NCBI GenBank assembly: GCA_050950645.1
Contig: JBMNHZ010000016.1
Span: 1-64,000, forward strand
Direction of reading: 5' to 3'
DNA from: BRH-c25 sp012519325
GTDB lineage: Bacteria; Bacillota; Clostridia; Lutisporales; Lutisporaceae
Length of the DNA: 64,000 nucleotides
Of the stretch, positions 41,670 to 51,830 are shown piece after piece (position 1 is the stretch's first letter; every line of letters starts with the position of its first letter). The notes below the pieces were generated by a model. It was given only the letters and a program-made list of their open reading frames with translations. It did no database searches and was not told where the DNA came from. Position numbers and translations under genes: made by a program.

Positions 41670-44081
41670 CTATCCCCTGCGCTCCTGCTCACAATCGTCG
41701 AACTCTTCGGCAATTCTTGCAAACTTCTCAATTTTCTTCTGTACCATATAGAATACCGTATTTTCCGGATAGTTTCCACTCTCATCCCTGGTTCCGGAAG
41801 CCATGCCGGTAAGAATTTCTATGCCCTCATCAATGGTCTTCACAGGATATATATGGAATCTGCCTTCTCTGACAGCCTCTATAACCTCATCCTTCAGCAT
41901 AAGGTTGGCAACATTCTGCCAGGGCATCATGACCCCTTCATTTCCTTTAAGGCCTCTGGCCTTGCATGTATAGAAGAAGCCCTCAATTTTTTCATTCACA
42001 CCGCCTATGGGCTGTATCTCACCCTTCTGGTTAACCGAGCCGGTGACTGCAATATATTGCTTTATCGGCAGCTCAGACAGGCTTGACAGCAGGGCATACA
42101 ATTCGGTACTGGATGCGCTGTCCCCTTCAACGCCGTCATAAAGCTGCTCAAAGCATATGCTTGCTGATATTGTCAGGGGAAAATCCTGCGCGAACCTGTC
42201 CCCAAGGTAACCGGTAAGTATCAATACCCCTTTATCATGGATGCTTCCGCTCATTTCAACTTCCCGCTCTATGTTGACTATGCCTTTTTCTCCGGCATAG
42301 GTGGTTGCTGTTATCCTGCTGGGCTTTCCAAAGGTGTAATCGCCGATATTCATGACCGAAAGCCCGTTGACCTGCCCCACAACCTTGTCTTCCGTAGAAA
42401 TAAGCACTACCCCCGTATCAATCAGTTCCTGCATCTTTTCTTCTATTCTGCTTGAGCGGTACCATTTCTGCTCAATTGCCTTTTTTACATGGCTGCCTGT
42501 TGCTACCTGCTCTCCTGATATTCTTGCCCAGGCATCAGCCTCATATAATATCTCAATGATGTCGTTGAATCTTGTAGAAAGCTTGTGCTTATGCTCTGCC
42601 AGCCTCCTGCTATATTCTATTACAGCTGCTACGGCGGTCCTGTCGAAATGCATAAGCCCGTTTTCCTCACATTGAGAACTTATAAAACTGGCATATTTCA
42701 TACAGTTCTCCTTGCTGTCGTTCATGTCCGTATCAAAATCCGCCTTGATTTTAAAAAGCTTCCTGAAGTCTTCATCGTAGGTGTAAAGGGCTTGATATAC
42801 ATAGGGGCTCCCTACAAGAATAACCTTTACGTTCAAAGGTATAGGCTCCGGTTTTATGCCTCCGGATACAATACCCGACATTGCGAATATATTTTCAATA
42901 GTTATGTTCCCCGTTTTTATGGATCTTTTTATTCCTTCCCAGCTTTCAGGATTTCTCGTCAGGTCGGACATGTTGATTATTATATAGCCTCCGTTGGCTT
43001 GATGAAGAGAGCCCGCCTTTATCTTTGTAAAATCCGTTGTAACTACTCCCATATTGCTCTCATACTCGATTTTACCCAATAGATTATCATATTTGGGGTT
43101 TGACTCCAAAATAACAGGAGCGCCTTTTGTATCCCTATTGTCCACCACCAGATTTACCTGGTACTTTAAGGTGAAATCCTTTTCCCTGATTCTTTCGACC
43201 AGGCCAAGGGCTTCAGCCTTGCCGGCTTCCAGGTTTCTGAAATCCTCTACATTATGTATTATGTCCCTCTGAACAGCCTTAAGGTATTCAATTATATTCT
43301 TGTGCTTATCGTACTTTTCCTTCAGCTCCATTATCGGCTGTTCCACTGCAAGAAGCGCAATTTTTGTTTCCAGTTGGTCAATCTTGTCTTTGGCAGCTTT
43401 CTCTATTTCCTTCATGCGCTTCATTGTCTCCATTAGTTTTCCCTGAACCATGAAGGAATTATCCTCAATCTTCTTCCTTTCCTCGGGTGACAGCTCCAAA
43501 TAGTCCTTATCCTCCATCGGTTTTCCGTCGCGTAAGGGAATTGTTATAAGTCCATGCTCGCTCTTTTTAATTATGAAGCCCTGTTCCCTTGCAAAAGCAT
43601 TGAAGGACTCCATATATTCGGAGCTCTTTTCCTGATACTCCTGCACAATCTGACTCTTCTGTTTTTCGTATTCCTCTCCTTCAAAAGCCTGGGGAACCTT
43701 TGTCTTAAGATCTTTAAGGAGCTTTTTCATATCCCTTTGAAGCCTGTAACCCATTCCTGCCGGGAGGTTTATACACATAGGCCTGTCCGGATTCCTGAAG
43801 TTATATACATAGCACCAATCGTCAGGAACGCTTTCATTTGCAGCCACCTTGCTCACTATGGACCTGGTATAGCTGCTCCTTCCGGTGCCTGTTATTCCCG
43901 ATACATATATATTATAGCCGGGTCTTTTGATTGCCAGTCCGAACTCCATTGCCGCAGCGGCTCTGCTCTGTCCGATTATGCCGTTTAATGGATCCAGGTC
44001 TGCTGTGGTTTCAAACTTAAATAAACTACAATCAGTTTTGTTGCTCAATTCTTCCGGGGCTAATTCTCTAAACTTGCTCAT
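41670..44081 (-). CDS. Lon-like ATP-dependent protease (AAA_32/LonB type)
   Basis: About 803 residues from ATG 44081. The N-terminal AAA-like region has the P-loop SGITGTGRSSYTRSIV (about 60). A coiled-coil insert (about 180-290) follows, then an ATPase lid region. The C-terminal Lon peptidase domain has Ser in GDSASSTELYALLSS and Lys in GGVNEKIEGFFYTCK, the catalytic dyad. The layout matches the archaeal LonB-like/YlbL-type group found in Clostridia rather than LonA. Targets are unknown. GGAGAG lies upstream. Confidence 0.92.
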   Translation of the reverse strand: MSKFRELAPEELSNKTDCSLFKFETTADLDPLNGIIGQSRAAAAMEFGLAIKRPGYNIYVSGITGTGRSSYTRSIVSKVAANESVPDDWCYVYNFRNPDRPMCINLPAGMGYRLQRDMKKLLKDLKTKVPQAFEGEEYEKQKSQIVQEYQEKSSEYMESFNAFAREQGFIIKKSEHGLITIPLRDGKPMEDKDYLELSPEERKKIEDNSFMVQGKLMETMKRMKEIEKAAKDKIDQLETKIALLAVEQPIMELKEKYDKHKNIIEYLKAVQRDIIHNVEDFRNLEAGKAEALGLVERIREKDFTLKYQVNLVVDNRDTKGAPVILESNPKYDNLLGKIEYESNMGVVTTDFTKIKAGSLHQANGGYIIINMSDLTRNPESWEGIKRSIKTGNITIENIFAMSGIVSGGIKPEPIPLNVKVILVGSPYVYQALYTYDEDFRKLFKIKADFDTDMNDSKENCMKYASFISSQCEENGLMHFDRTAVAAVIEYSRRLAEHKHKLSTRFNDIIEILYEADAWARISGEQVATGSHVKKAIEQKWYRSSRIEEKMQELIDTGVVLISTEDKVVGQVNGLSVMNIGDYTFGKPSRITATTYAGEKGIVNIEREVEMSGSIHDKGVLILTGYLGDRFAQDFPLTISASICFEQLYDGVEGDSASSTELYALLSSLSELPIKQYIAVTGSVNQKGEIQPIGGVNEKIEGFFYTCKARGLKGNEGVMMPWQNVANLMLKDEVIEAVREGRFHIYPVKTIDEGIEILTGMASGTRDESGNYPENTVFYMVQKKIEKFARIAEEFDDCEQERRG

Positions 44082-44121
44082 CCAGCACTCTCCTCTCAAT
44101 TTTATTCAGGTTCTCCCCCAG

Positions 44122-44853
44122 CTATTTGGTTTTTGCATCATAGAATGCAAGAGCTATAAATTTTGGGATTCTAAGGACTCTTGTAATTCTCCTGGGTTCC
44201 TTCACAAGTCTGTAAAGCCACTCCAATCCGGCTTTCTGATAAAACTCGGGAGCTCTTTTAACTTTACCCGCAAGTACATCCAGACTTCCTCCCACTCCCA
44301 TGGCAATTTTCACCTTCAGCCTATCACCGTACTTATATATGAATTTTTCCTGTTTCGGAGCACCTAATGCCACTAAAAGAATATCTGCATTGCTGTTGTT
44401 TATCTCATCTACTATCCTATCCTCTTCTTCACTTTCAAAATAACCGTTCCGGGTTCCCGCTATTCTCAGTCTGCCGCAGTTCTCGGTAAGCTTAATTGCA
44501 GCCTCTTCAGCCACACCTTCCCTGCCTCCCAGAAGATAGACGCTATTACCCCGGGAATCGGCTATATCCATAAGGCGCACCATAAGGTCAAAGCCTGCAA
44601 CCCTCTCTTTTAAAGGAGTGCCGTAAAACCTTGAAGCAATTACTACTCCTATCCCGTCCGGAACAACAAGATGACCGCTGTTCAGTATACTTTCGAACTC
44701 ACTGTCTTTGACTGCTGTAAGCAGTATTTCGCTGTTAGGAGTAAAAACCTTGCTGCAGCCGTTCCCTTCAAGAAATTCTTCCATCAGTGCCGATGCTTCA
44801 TCCATATTTACATTATCAATTTTAATTCCGACCACTTCTATTCTATCATTCAT
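44122..44853 (-). CDS. WecG/TagA/CpsF-family glycosyltransferase
   Basis: 243 residues, GT26 family. Recognisable segments are VFTPNSEILLTAVKDSEFE, VPDGIGVVIASRFYGTPLKERVAGFDL, YLLGGREGVAEEAA and VALGAPKQEKFI. TagA-type members add ManNAc to GlcNAc-PP-undecaprenol in teichoic acid synthesis, at the inner face of the membrane. The neighbouring murA/csaB polymer genes fit that role. The donor sugar is not provable from sequence. Confidence 0.92.
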   Translation of the reverse strand: MNDRIEVVGIKIDNVNMDEASALMEEFLEGNGCSKVFTPNSEILLTAVKDSEFESILNSGHLVVPDGIGVVIASRFYGTPLKERVAGFDLMVRLMDIADSRGNSVYLLGGREGVAEEAAIKLTENCGRLRIAGTRNGYFESEEEDRIVDEINNSNADILLVALGAPKQEKFIYKYGDRLKVKIAMGVGGSLDVLAGKVKRAPEFYQKAGLEWLYRLVKEPRRITRVLRIPKFIALAFYDAKTK

Positions 44854-45164
44854 AAGTCACCCATCCTCAAACCCGATATTCGACATATCATCCTTAATTT
44901 ATCCGATGAGGTTATTATACCATAAAATCTTCAGATTTTATGGTATCTGCCCATGTGTGTTACAGCGTATAATAACTGCAATTATATTGCAATTATTATA
45001 CCACATAGCCAATTTTCTTGTATTATCAAATTTTAAAAACAATGTTATAATAATGTAAATGCCATAATGTACAACCATACCCGGCAGGAATACCTAAGCC
45101 TGCAGCGGAAAATATACTGTGTACTTTGTGTAAAATCAATTATATCTATAAGGGGTCGAATGTA
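44854..45164. promoter_or_regulatory. Divergent region with a palindrome and the murA promoter
   Basis: A perfect inverted repeat with arms ACCATAAAATC and GATTTTATGGT and loop TTCA (44919-44944) is a possible operator or bidirectional terminator. TTATCA (45023-45028), 17 bases and TATAAT (45046-45051) make a sigma-A-like promoter for murA, about 110 bases before its start. No ORF seen. Confidence 0.6.
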
Positions 45165-46424
45165 TTGGAAAAAATATTGATAGAGGGCTCTCACAAGCTT
45201 ACCGGTGAAGTCAGTATCAGCGGAGCTAAAAATGCAGCAGTGGCAATACTTCCTGCAACAATTCTGGCAGGATCAACCTGTACTATTAAAAACCTCCCTA
45301 TGGTAAAGGATGTTACTTATCTGAGGGACATGCTCATACAAATGGGAGGCAAAATACATATACTTGATAATGATAAAATAAGAATAGACACTTCCGGAAT
45401 CGCCGCCCATAATATAGACCTGGAGCTGGCAAAAAAAATGAGAGCCTCATACTATTTTCTGGGTGCCCTTCTCGGCAGGTTCAAAAAGGCTGAAGTGCCT
45501 TTCCCGGGAGGCTGTGATATAGGGGTACGGCCTATAGACCTTCATATTAAAGGGCTTGAAGCTCTTGGCGCCAAAATCAAGATATCCCACGGCCTTATAA
45601 AGGCAAAAACCGACGGGCTGAAGGGGGCAAGAATATATCTGGATGTAGTAAGCGTAGGTGCAACTATCAACATAATGCTTGCCGCCTGTACCGCAAAAGG
45701 CACTACTACTATAGAGAATGCAGCAAAGGAGCCTTACATCGTGGATACTGCCAATTTCCTCAATGCATTGGGAGCCAATATCAAGGGAGCAGGTACGGAT
45801 GTCATTAAAATCAAAGGTGTTGAATCCCTGGGGGGCTGCGAGTACAGCGTGATACCCGACCAGGTGGAGGCAGGAACCTATATGATAGCCACCGCCGCTA
45901 CCAGAGGCGATGTCCTTATCAAAAATATTATCCCTACTCATCTTGATGCAGTTTCCGCAAAGCTCAGGGAAATGGGTGTGGAAATTACGGAATATGAGGA
46001 TTCCGTAAGAGTCAAAGCTCCCTCAAGGACAAAAGCGGTTAATATTAAAACAATGCCCTATCCGGGCTTTCCTACGGACATGCAGCAGCCCATGAGCGTA
46101 CTGCTTTCTGTTTCCGAAGGCACCGGCATCGTAACCGAGAGCATATTTGAGTCCCGGTTCAAGTATTTTGAAGAACTGAAAAAAATGGGGGCAAAAATAA
46201 AAATCGAAGGAAGGGTAGCAGTAATAGAAGGAGTTCCAAAGCTCACAGGAGCTCCGGTTTATGCCACCGATCTCAGGGCAGGGGCTGCAATGGTTGTTGC
46301 AGGCCTTACTGCCGAAGGAAAGACTACCATAAGCAATGTAAGCTATATTGACAGAGGATATGAAAGACTGGAAGAAAAACTAATAAACCTTGGATCAAGA
46401 ATAAGGCGCATAGAGGAAAAATAG
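45165..46424 (+). CDS. murA: UDP-N-acetylglucosamine 1-carboxyvinyltransferase
   Basis: About 419 residues. MurA transfers enolpyruvate from PEP to UDP-GlcNAc, the first committed step of peptidoglycan synthesis, in the cytoplasm. SISGAKNAAVAILPATIL at the N-terminus, the catalytic Cys in PFPGGCDIGVRPIDLH, and GFPTDMQQPMS are diagnostic. TTG 45165 is preferred, with AAGGGG nine bases upstream and homology starting at LEKILIEG. The GH26 gene follows 12 bases after, so it leads an envelope operon. Confidence 0.95.
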   Translation: MEKILIEGSHKLTGEVSISGAKNAAVAILPATILAGSTCTIKNLPMVKDVTYLRDMLIQMGGKIHILDNDKIRIDTSGIAAHNIDLELAKKMRASYYFLGALLGRFKKAEVPFPGGCDIGVRPIDLHIKGLEALGAKIKISHGLIKAKTDGLKGARIYLDVVSVGATINIMLAACTAKGTTTIENAAKEPYIVDTANFLNALGANIKGAGTDVIKIKGVESLGGCEYSVIPDQVEAGTYMIATAATRGDVLIKNIIPTHLDAVSAKLREMGVEITEYEDSVRVKAPSRTKAVNIKTMPYPGFPTDMQQPMSVLLSVSEGTGIVTESIFESRFKYFEELKKMGAKIKIEGRVAVIEGVPKLTGAPVYATDLRAGAAMVVAGLTAEGKTTISNVSYIDRGYERLEEKLINLGSRIRRIEEK

Positions 46425-46436
46425 GAGGTACATATA

Positions 46437-48116
46437 TTGAAGATTAAACGATACTTATACATACTGCTTATTATCTGCTTTTTCACTGTTCTCTCGCTGC
46501 AAAGCACCTTGTCGGCAGCGTCGGATATTAAGCTTCCCGCTGCTTTTTGGAGTCTGGCACCTCTTTATCAAAATGCCGTGGATACCAATGACATTAATAA
46601 TATTATTGTTTACGGCAGCAAAATAATAGAGCTGTTCAACGGTATGGAAGAAACACAGCAGGTACTTGAAATCGTAACTCCCCGCCTTGACAAGATGGCA
46701 AGAGCCTATGAGGCACTTGGAGAATTCGAGCTGGCCATTGAAACCTACAAGAAATATATCCCAAGAGCAGAAAAGCTTGGCTGGAAGGACGGAGTAAATT
46801 ATGCAAGCTCCAAAGTCAATTCTCTGGGCTTTGATATTGAGCTTTATGTGAAAACGCAGGATATTGCAAAAAATCCTTATTCCGGTTCAAAGCACGAACC
46901 CAAAGCAGGGGTATATTTCGGAAGCAATTATGATTCGGATCCCAGAATAGGAACATACCGCTGGGAAGATATAAAGAGCCGTTTCCCCAGGAAGAATTCC
47001 GCCTATCTTATATATCTGCACTGGAATGAGGATATCAAGTCCTTTGACCGTTATTACAGGGATGCGGAAAAAAACAACATAGCCGTTCAGCTGGCTTGGA
47101 ACATAGCTGATGAATCCATTGACAGCGTATTGAAAAACATCACCGGTTATGAAAAATATATAAAAGCTACGGCAGATTATCTGGGAAAGCTTAATATACC
47201 CGTATTCCTGAGATTTGCCGGCGAAATGAATATAAAAGACAACTGCAGGGATTATAATTCATATATTGAAGCCTTCAGGTATGTTTCCGGAATAATGAAG
47301 GCCAAGGCTCCCAACGTGGCTATGGTATGGTCCCCCAATGATATCTCGGCCAAGGGCCGTACCTATGACCAATACTATCCGGGAGATGAGTATGTGGACT
47401 GGATAGGGATAAGCACATATACATCCCGTTATTTCCAGGGAAAAAAGGATTGGGGAAGTCTTCAGGACAGCATAGACAGCGTATATATGACCGGAGATTA
47501 TGCAAATCCTCTGGCCAAAATAAAGCCGATTATGGATGCTTATGGCACAAGAAAGCCCGTAATGATTTCCGAAACAGGTATCGGCCATTATGCAAAGCTT
47601 GCAGGGGAAAATTTATTCGGCTGGGCTTCAATACAACTGAGACGGTTGTATATATACGGCCCCATGGTATATCCTCAGCTTAAATGTATATACTATTTCA
47701 ATGCAAATAATGATTTTATTACAAAATATGATGACTACTCATTATATGGAAATTCAGAATACAACAATCTTTACAATGAGCTGGTAAGCAGCGGCAATTT
47801 TGTATCTGATATTAACGGCAATCCGGAATACAGGTACGAGAAAATCACCGAATACATCACCAAAGGCCTGAAGCTTGAGCTTTCAACCTATACCATTGTA
47901 CCCAAGGCTCTAAACCCTACGATCCAATACAAGCTTGACGGAAACATCCATGCAGTCAGGACTGTAATACCTTACAGCACAGAGCTTGATTTATCCGCCG
48001 TTCCTAAAGGGGAGCACAAACTCACTGTGGAAGTATATAACGGAAATAACCTTATGGGCTCCAGGGAATACATGCTTATAATCGGCGAAGACAATACAAG
48101 CCTGAAAAGGAATTGA
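46437..48116 (+). CDS. Secreted GH26-like glycosyl hydrolase
   Basis: 559 residues with a signal peptide (about 1-28, ending LSAAS). Residues about 150-430 resemble family 26 beta-mannanase-type hydrolases: VYFGSNYDSD, YLHWNED, FLRFAGEMN (acid/base Glu candidate), MVWSPND, WIGISTYTS and MISETGIGHYA (nucleophile Glu candidate). An N-terminal helical segment with TPR-like features (AYEALGEFELAIETYKKY) precedes it. The start is TTG with AGGAGG upstream. Context (murA, GT4, csaB) suggests it trims or modifies a cell-surface polysaccharide rather than feeding on mannan. Confidence 0.85.
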   Translation: MKIKRYLYILLIICFFTVLSLQSTLSAASDIKLPAAFWSLAPLYQNAVDTNDINNIIVYGSKIIELFNGMEETQQVLEIVTPRLDKMARAYEALGEFELAIETYKKYIPRAEKLGWKDGVNYASSKVNSLGFDIELYVKTQDIAKNPYSGSKHEPKAGVYFGSNYDSDPRIGTYRWEDIKSRFPRKNSAYLIYLHWNEDIKSFDRYYRDAEKNNIAVQLAWNIADESIDSVLKNITGYEKYIKATADYLGKLNIPVFLRFAGEMNIKDNCRDYNSYIEAFRYVSGIMKAKAPNVAMVWSPNDISAKGRTYDQYYPGDEYVDWIGISTYTSRYFQGKKDWGSLQDSIDSVYMTGDYANPLAKIKPIMDAYGTRKPVMISETGIGHYAKLAGENLFGWASIQLRRLYIYGPMVYPQLKCIYYFNANNDFITKYDDYSLYGNSEYNNLYNELVSSGNFVSDINGNPEYRYEKITEYITKGLKLELSTYTIVPKALNPTIQYKLDGNIHAVRTVIPYSTELDLSAVPKGEHKLTVEVYNGNNLMGSREYMLIIGEDNTSLKRN

Positions 48117-48143
48117 AAATAAATCATTATTCGGAGGCATGAT

Positions 48144-49271
48144 ATGCGCAATTACAATATTTTGATTACTACCATGCGACTTGATATAGGCGGTGCGGAA
48201 ACTCACATAGTAGAACTCGCCAAGGGGCTTTTCCGGGAAGGCTTCAATGTAATTGCAGCATCTGCCGGAGGCGTGTATGAAAAGGAGCTTACAGACAGCG
48301 GCATAAAGGTATATCATGTGCCTCTTGATAACAAGAAGCCTCACAATGTAGTAAAGGCCTACTGCCAGCTGAAAAGCATAATAAAAGAAAATAAAATAGA
48401 TCTTGTACATGCACATGCCCGTATCCCCGGATTCATATGCGGCCTGCTGCATAGAGGAATGGGATTCCCCTTCGTGACTACTGCCCACGGTACCTGGAAA
48501 ACCGGCTACGGACTGCGCTATATAACTAATTGGGGACAGAAAACCCTGGCGGTAAGCGAGGATATCAGAAAATATCTCCTTGAAAACTATAAGATCAGGG
48601 ATAAGGATATTAAGGTTACAATAAACGGAATTGACACCGATAAGTTTTCCCCCGGAATTGACTGCTCTGATATAGAAAATGAGCTGAAGCTCAGACCGGA
48701 AGACATGAAAATAGTATATATAAGCAGGTTTGACAGCGACAGAGGCTATATTATAAACAAGCTTTTGGAGATAATTCCTGAGCTTTCTTCATGTATTCCG
48801 AATCTGAAGGTCATTATGGTAGGCAGCGGAAATATCTTGGACTCAATAATGGAAAAAGCCCGGAAGATAAATGACACAGCCGGTCAAAAAACTGTTATAG
48901 TTACAGGCTCCCGTACCGATATAAACAAATTCACCGCACTGGCGGATTTATTCATCGGCTTTGGCCGCTCCTCACTGGAAGCAATGTCTGCCGGAAAGCC
49001 CCTCATACTGGCCGGCAACGAAGGATATATAGGAATATTGAATAAAGACAGCCTGGAGGATGCAATAAACTCCAATTTTTCCGGCCGCGGAAAAAACAAA
49101 GTGGAAAGCGAAGCCTTCAAAAATGATATTTTAAAGGTACTCCGGATGAGCAGTGAAGAAAGAAAAGCCCTGGGGGACTTCGGCCGAAGCGTGATTGAAA
49201 GCAGCTATTCCGTAAAAAGAATGGTGCAGGACAATATCCAGGTATACGCTCAGCTGCTTGAACATGAGTAA
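48144..49271 (+). CDS. GT4-family glycosyltransferase
   Basis: 375 residues. The N-terminal domain begins ITTMRLDIGGAETHIVELAKGL (glycine-rich acceptor loop). The C-terminal nucleotide-sugar domain has IVYISRFDSDRG, IMVGSGN and the Glu-x7-Glu-like GFGRSSLEAMSAGKPL. It has no signal peptide and acts at the cytoplasmic face. Following csaB overlaps it by frame, with its start 14 bases after, so the genes are coupled. Donor sugar unknown. Confidence 0.93.
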   Translation: MRNYNILITTMRLDIGGAETHIVELAKGLFREGFNVIAASAGGVYEKELTDSGIKVYHVPLDNKKPHNVVKAYCQLKSIIKENKIDLVHAHARIPGFICGLLHRGMGFPFVTTAHGTWKTGYGLRYITNWGQKTLAVSEDIRKYLLENYKIRDKDIKVTINGIDTDKFSPGIDCSDIENELKLRPEDMKIVYISRFDSDRGYIINKLLEIIPELSSCIPNLKVIMVGSGNILDSIMEKARKINDTAGQKTVIVTGSRTDINKFTALADLFIGFGRSSLEAMSAGKPLILAGNEGYIGILNKDSLEDAINSNFSGRGKNKVESEAFKNDILKVLRMSSEERKALGDFGRSVIESSYSVKRMVQDNIQVYAQLLEHE

Positions 49272-49284
49272 AGGGGACAAACCT

Positions 49285-50376
49285 ATGTATGACGTTATGA
49301 TATCGGGTTATTACGGCTTTAGAAACAGCGGAGACGATGCCATACTGCTTGCCATAATAAATAATCTGAGAAATATTAAAAGCGATATACGAATTGTAGT
49401 CCTCTCCAAAACTCCGAAGATCACCGCAAAAAATTACGGAGTGGATTCAATTGACCGCTTTAACCTTTTTGAAGTGGTAAAGGCAATGAAAAAAACCAGG
49501 CTTTTTCTTAACGGCGGCGGCAATCTTATTCAGGATGTTACAAGCACACGTTCACTTGTATATTACCTGACTACTATTTATCTTGCCAAACACATGGGCC
49601 TTAAGGTCATGCTGTATGCAAACGGAATAGGCCCGGTTACCAGACACTTCAACCGTTACCTTACTTCAAAAATAATAAACCTTGTGGATGTCATCACTCT
49701 TAGAGAAGAGGCCTCCCTTTTGGAACTGGAAGCATTGAACGTCAATAATCCGGAAATCACGGTAACGGCTGATCCGGCCTTGGGCCTTGTGCCGGCGGAT
49801 CCTCAGGAGATTCAGCAGGTTTTTATAAATGAGGAAATACCTTCAGACCACACCCTGGCAGGCTTTTCCATCAGAAAATGGGCAGGCTATGAGAGGTACA
49901 GCCCTATAATTGCTCAGGCAGCTGATTATATTGAAGAGAAGTATAATGTGAAATCCGTATTCGTACCCCTGCATTTTCCTTCGGATCTTTCAGTAGCAGA
50001 AGATATAGCCTCGAAAATGAAACACACTCCTTTCATAATAAGGAATATGTATGACATAGACAAGACCCTTGGAATTATAAAAAAACTGGATATGGTATTG
50101 GGTATGAGGCTTCATGCACTTATATATGCAGTCAGCCTGTCGGTGCCGGTTATCGGACTTATATATGACCCCAAGGTCCAGGGCTTTCTTGAATATGTGG
50201 GGCAGCCCTCGGCAGGAAATGTGGCAAACTTGGAATTTGAAAATCTGAAGCAGCTTATCGACAAAGTATGGAACAATAGAGAAACAATATCACGGCAGCT
50301 GGAGGAGAATAACAACCTTTTGAAGCAAAAAGCCTATGAGAATGCGGAAATAGCAGTAAGGCTTCTTCAAGAATAA
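49285..50376 (+). CDS. csaB: Polysaccharide pyruvyl transferase (CsaB-type)
   Basis: About 363 residues. ISGYYGFRNSGDDAILLAII at the N-terminus, LFLNGGGNLIQD, YANGIGPV and VLGMRLHALIYA are hallmarks of the polysaccharide pyruvyltransferase family. CsaB adds pyruvate as a ketal to secondary cell-wall polysaccharide, which lets SLH-domain proteins bind the envelope. ATG 49285 has AAAGGGG upstream. Together with GT4, MurA and TagA-type genes nearby it points to a pyruvylated wall polymer and S-layer/SLH anchoring. Confidence 0.93.
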   Translation: MYDVMISGYYGFRNSGDDAILLAIINNLRNIKSDIRIVVLSKTPKITAKNYGVDSIDRFNLFEVVKAMKKTRLFLNGGGNLIQDVTSTRSLVYYLTTIYLAKHMGLKVMLYANGIGPVTRHFNRYLTSKIINLVDVITLREEASLLELEALNVNNPEITVTADPALGLVPADPQEIQQVFINEEIPSDHTLAGFSIRKWAGYERYSPIIAQAADYIEEKYNVKSVFVPLHFPSDLSVAEDIASKMKHTPFIIRNMYDIDKTLGIIKKLDMVLGMRLHALIYAVSLSVPVIGLIYDPKVQGFLEYVGQPSAGNVANLEFENLKQLIDKVWNNRETISRQLEENNNLLKQKAYENAEIAVRLLQE

Positions 50377-50410
50377 GTTCTATAGGGAGTGTCGCAAAAC
50401 TACTTAAAAA

Positions 50411-50525
50411 AGGACATGGGACAAGGACATGGGGACGTTTCCCCTGAGGACATGGGGACGTTTCCCCTGTCTCACTGAAAGCGAGACACACGAAACGTCC
50501 CCATGTCCTTGCGTCCCCATGTCCT
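50411..50525. repeat. GGGGACGTTT-family palindrome (element 4)
   Basis: Several GGACATGGGGACGTTTC units and a near-palindrome 50447-50509 (arms AGGACATGGGGACGTTTC and GAAACGTCCCCATGTCCT). It begins 34 bases after the csaB stop. Its right end is fused to the permease remnant. Confidence 0.88.
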
Positions 50526-51780
50526 TCTGACTGCAACAGGGGGAAATCTCGGATTAGGTATACTGGCTTGGATTATAGGCGGCATAATAATGATTGTTTG
50601 TGCCTATTCCTTTGCCGTAATGGCAACAAAATATCAGTATGTAAACGGTATAGTGGATTATGCGGAAGCTGCAATGGGTGAAAAATATAGCTATTATGTC
50701 GGATGGTTTATGGCAATAATTTATTTGCCTACATTGACATCGGTATTATCCTGGGTATCGGCAAGATATACCAGTGTATTGCTTGGATTTTCAATTACAG
50801 GCGGAGAGTGCATGACTATTGCATGCCTATTTTTGGTAGGCAGCTATGCATTAAATTCATTATCACCGGTTTTGGCAGGCAAATTTCAGGTAAGTACAAC
50901 TGTGATAAAACTTATCCCACTGCTTCTAATGGCTGTGGTTGGGACAATCATAGGACTTATCAGCGGTATGACGGTTCAGAATTTTACAACGGTAGTAACA
51001 AAAATGAATACTTCCAGTGCATTGTTTACGGCTGTTGTTGCTACTGCTTTTGCTTATGAGGGTTGGATTGTCGCCACCTCCATCAATGCTGAATTGAAGG
51101 ATGGAAAGAAAAATCTTCCGATAGCTCTTGTTGACGGAACTTTCGGCACTATGCTTATTTATATCCTTTATTATATCGGGTTGGCCGGAACAGTACCAAA
51201 CGAAGTTATGATGGCAGGAGGCGAAGCAGGAGCAAAGCTTGCGTTTCAGACAATATTCTCCACTATCGGAGGCACGCTGATTTTCATATTTGTTATTATT
51301 TCCTGCCTGGGAACTTTAAACGGGCTAATGCTTGGATGCACTCGCGGACTTTATTCTTTGGCGGTAAGAGGCTTCGGGCCAAGGCCGAATGTATTTAAAC
51401 AGGTTGATAGTGAGACCAATATGCCTGCAAATTCATCCATATTCAGTTTGCTTCTCTGCGGCATATGGTTATTATTCTTCTACGGCGCCAACTTAACAGA
51501 CCCATGGTTTGGATTTTTCTGTTTTGATTCTTCGGAATTACCTATAGTTACTATTTATGCAATGTATATTCCTATTTTCATTATGATGATGAAAAGGGGA
51601 ACAGATTTAAACAGCTTCAAAAGGTATGTGATGCCTATCGCTTCTATAGCAGGGTGTATCTTCATGATAATTGCTGCCTGTTTTTCTCACAAAATGGCAG
51701 TTGTTGCATATCTGATTGTCTTTGCGGTTATAATGTGCATCGGTACCAGATATTCAAATAAGAAGCCGATTAATAACTAA
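50524..51780 (+). pseudogene. APC-family amino acid permease lacking its N-terminus
   Basis: About 415 residues of the APC permease family remain, with many hydrophobic segments, starting with TATGGNLGLGILAWIIGGII. Normal members have about 30-50 more residues before this, including the first membrane helix and its GSGIF-type substrate loop; these are missing. The frame runs into repeat element 4, whose ATG at 50503 gives an open frame but no ribosome-binding site. The gene therefore looks truncated by a repeat-associated deletion and is probably inactive. The rest is intact, so the event may be recent. Confidence 0.8.
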
Positions 51781-51792
51781 ACAAAATATAAT

Positions 51793-51824
51793 AAATCCTC
51801 TTATTCATTATAATAAGAGGATTT
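51793..51824. terminator. Bidirectional terminator
   Basis: AAATCCTCTTATT and AATAAGAGGATTT form a perfect 13-bp stem with a 6-base loop between the permease remnant and the DUF4330 gene. T-rich sequence follows on both strands. Confidence 0.85.
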
Positions 51825-51830
51825 ATTATA

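Noticed and set aside
44919..44944. Palindrome as a plain terminator
   Set aside because: No T tract on either strand directly after the stem, and it lies between divergent, not convergent, genes; kept as a possible operator.
45447..45941. Minus-strand frame inside murA
   Set aside because: Shadow of murA, which has its catalytic motifs and operon context.
50255..50536. Minus-strand frame over csaB end and repeat 4
   Set aside because: Antisense of csaB and repeat sequence; no ribosome-binding site.
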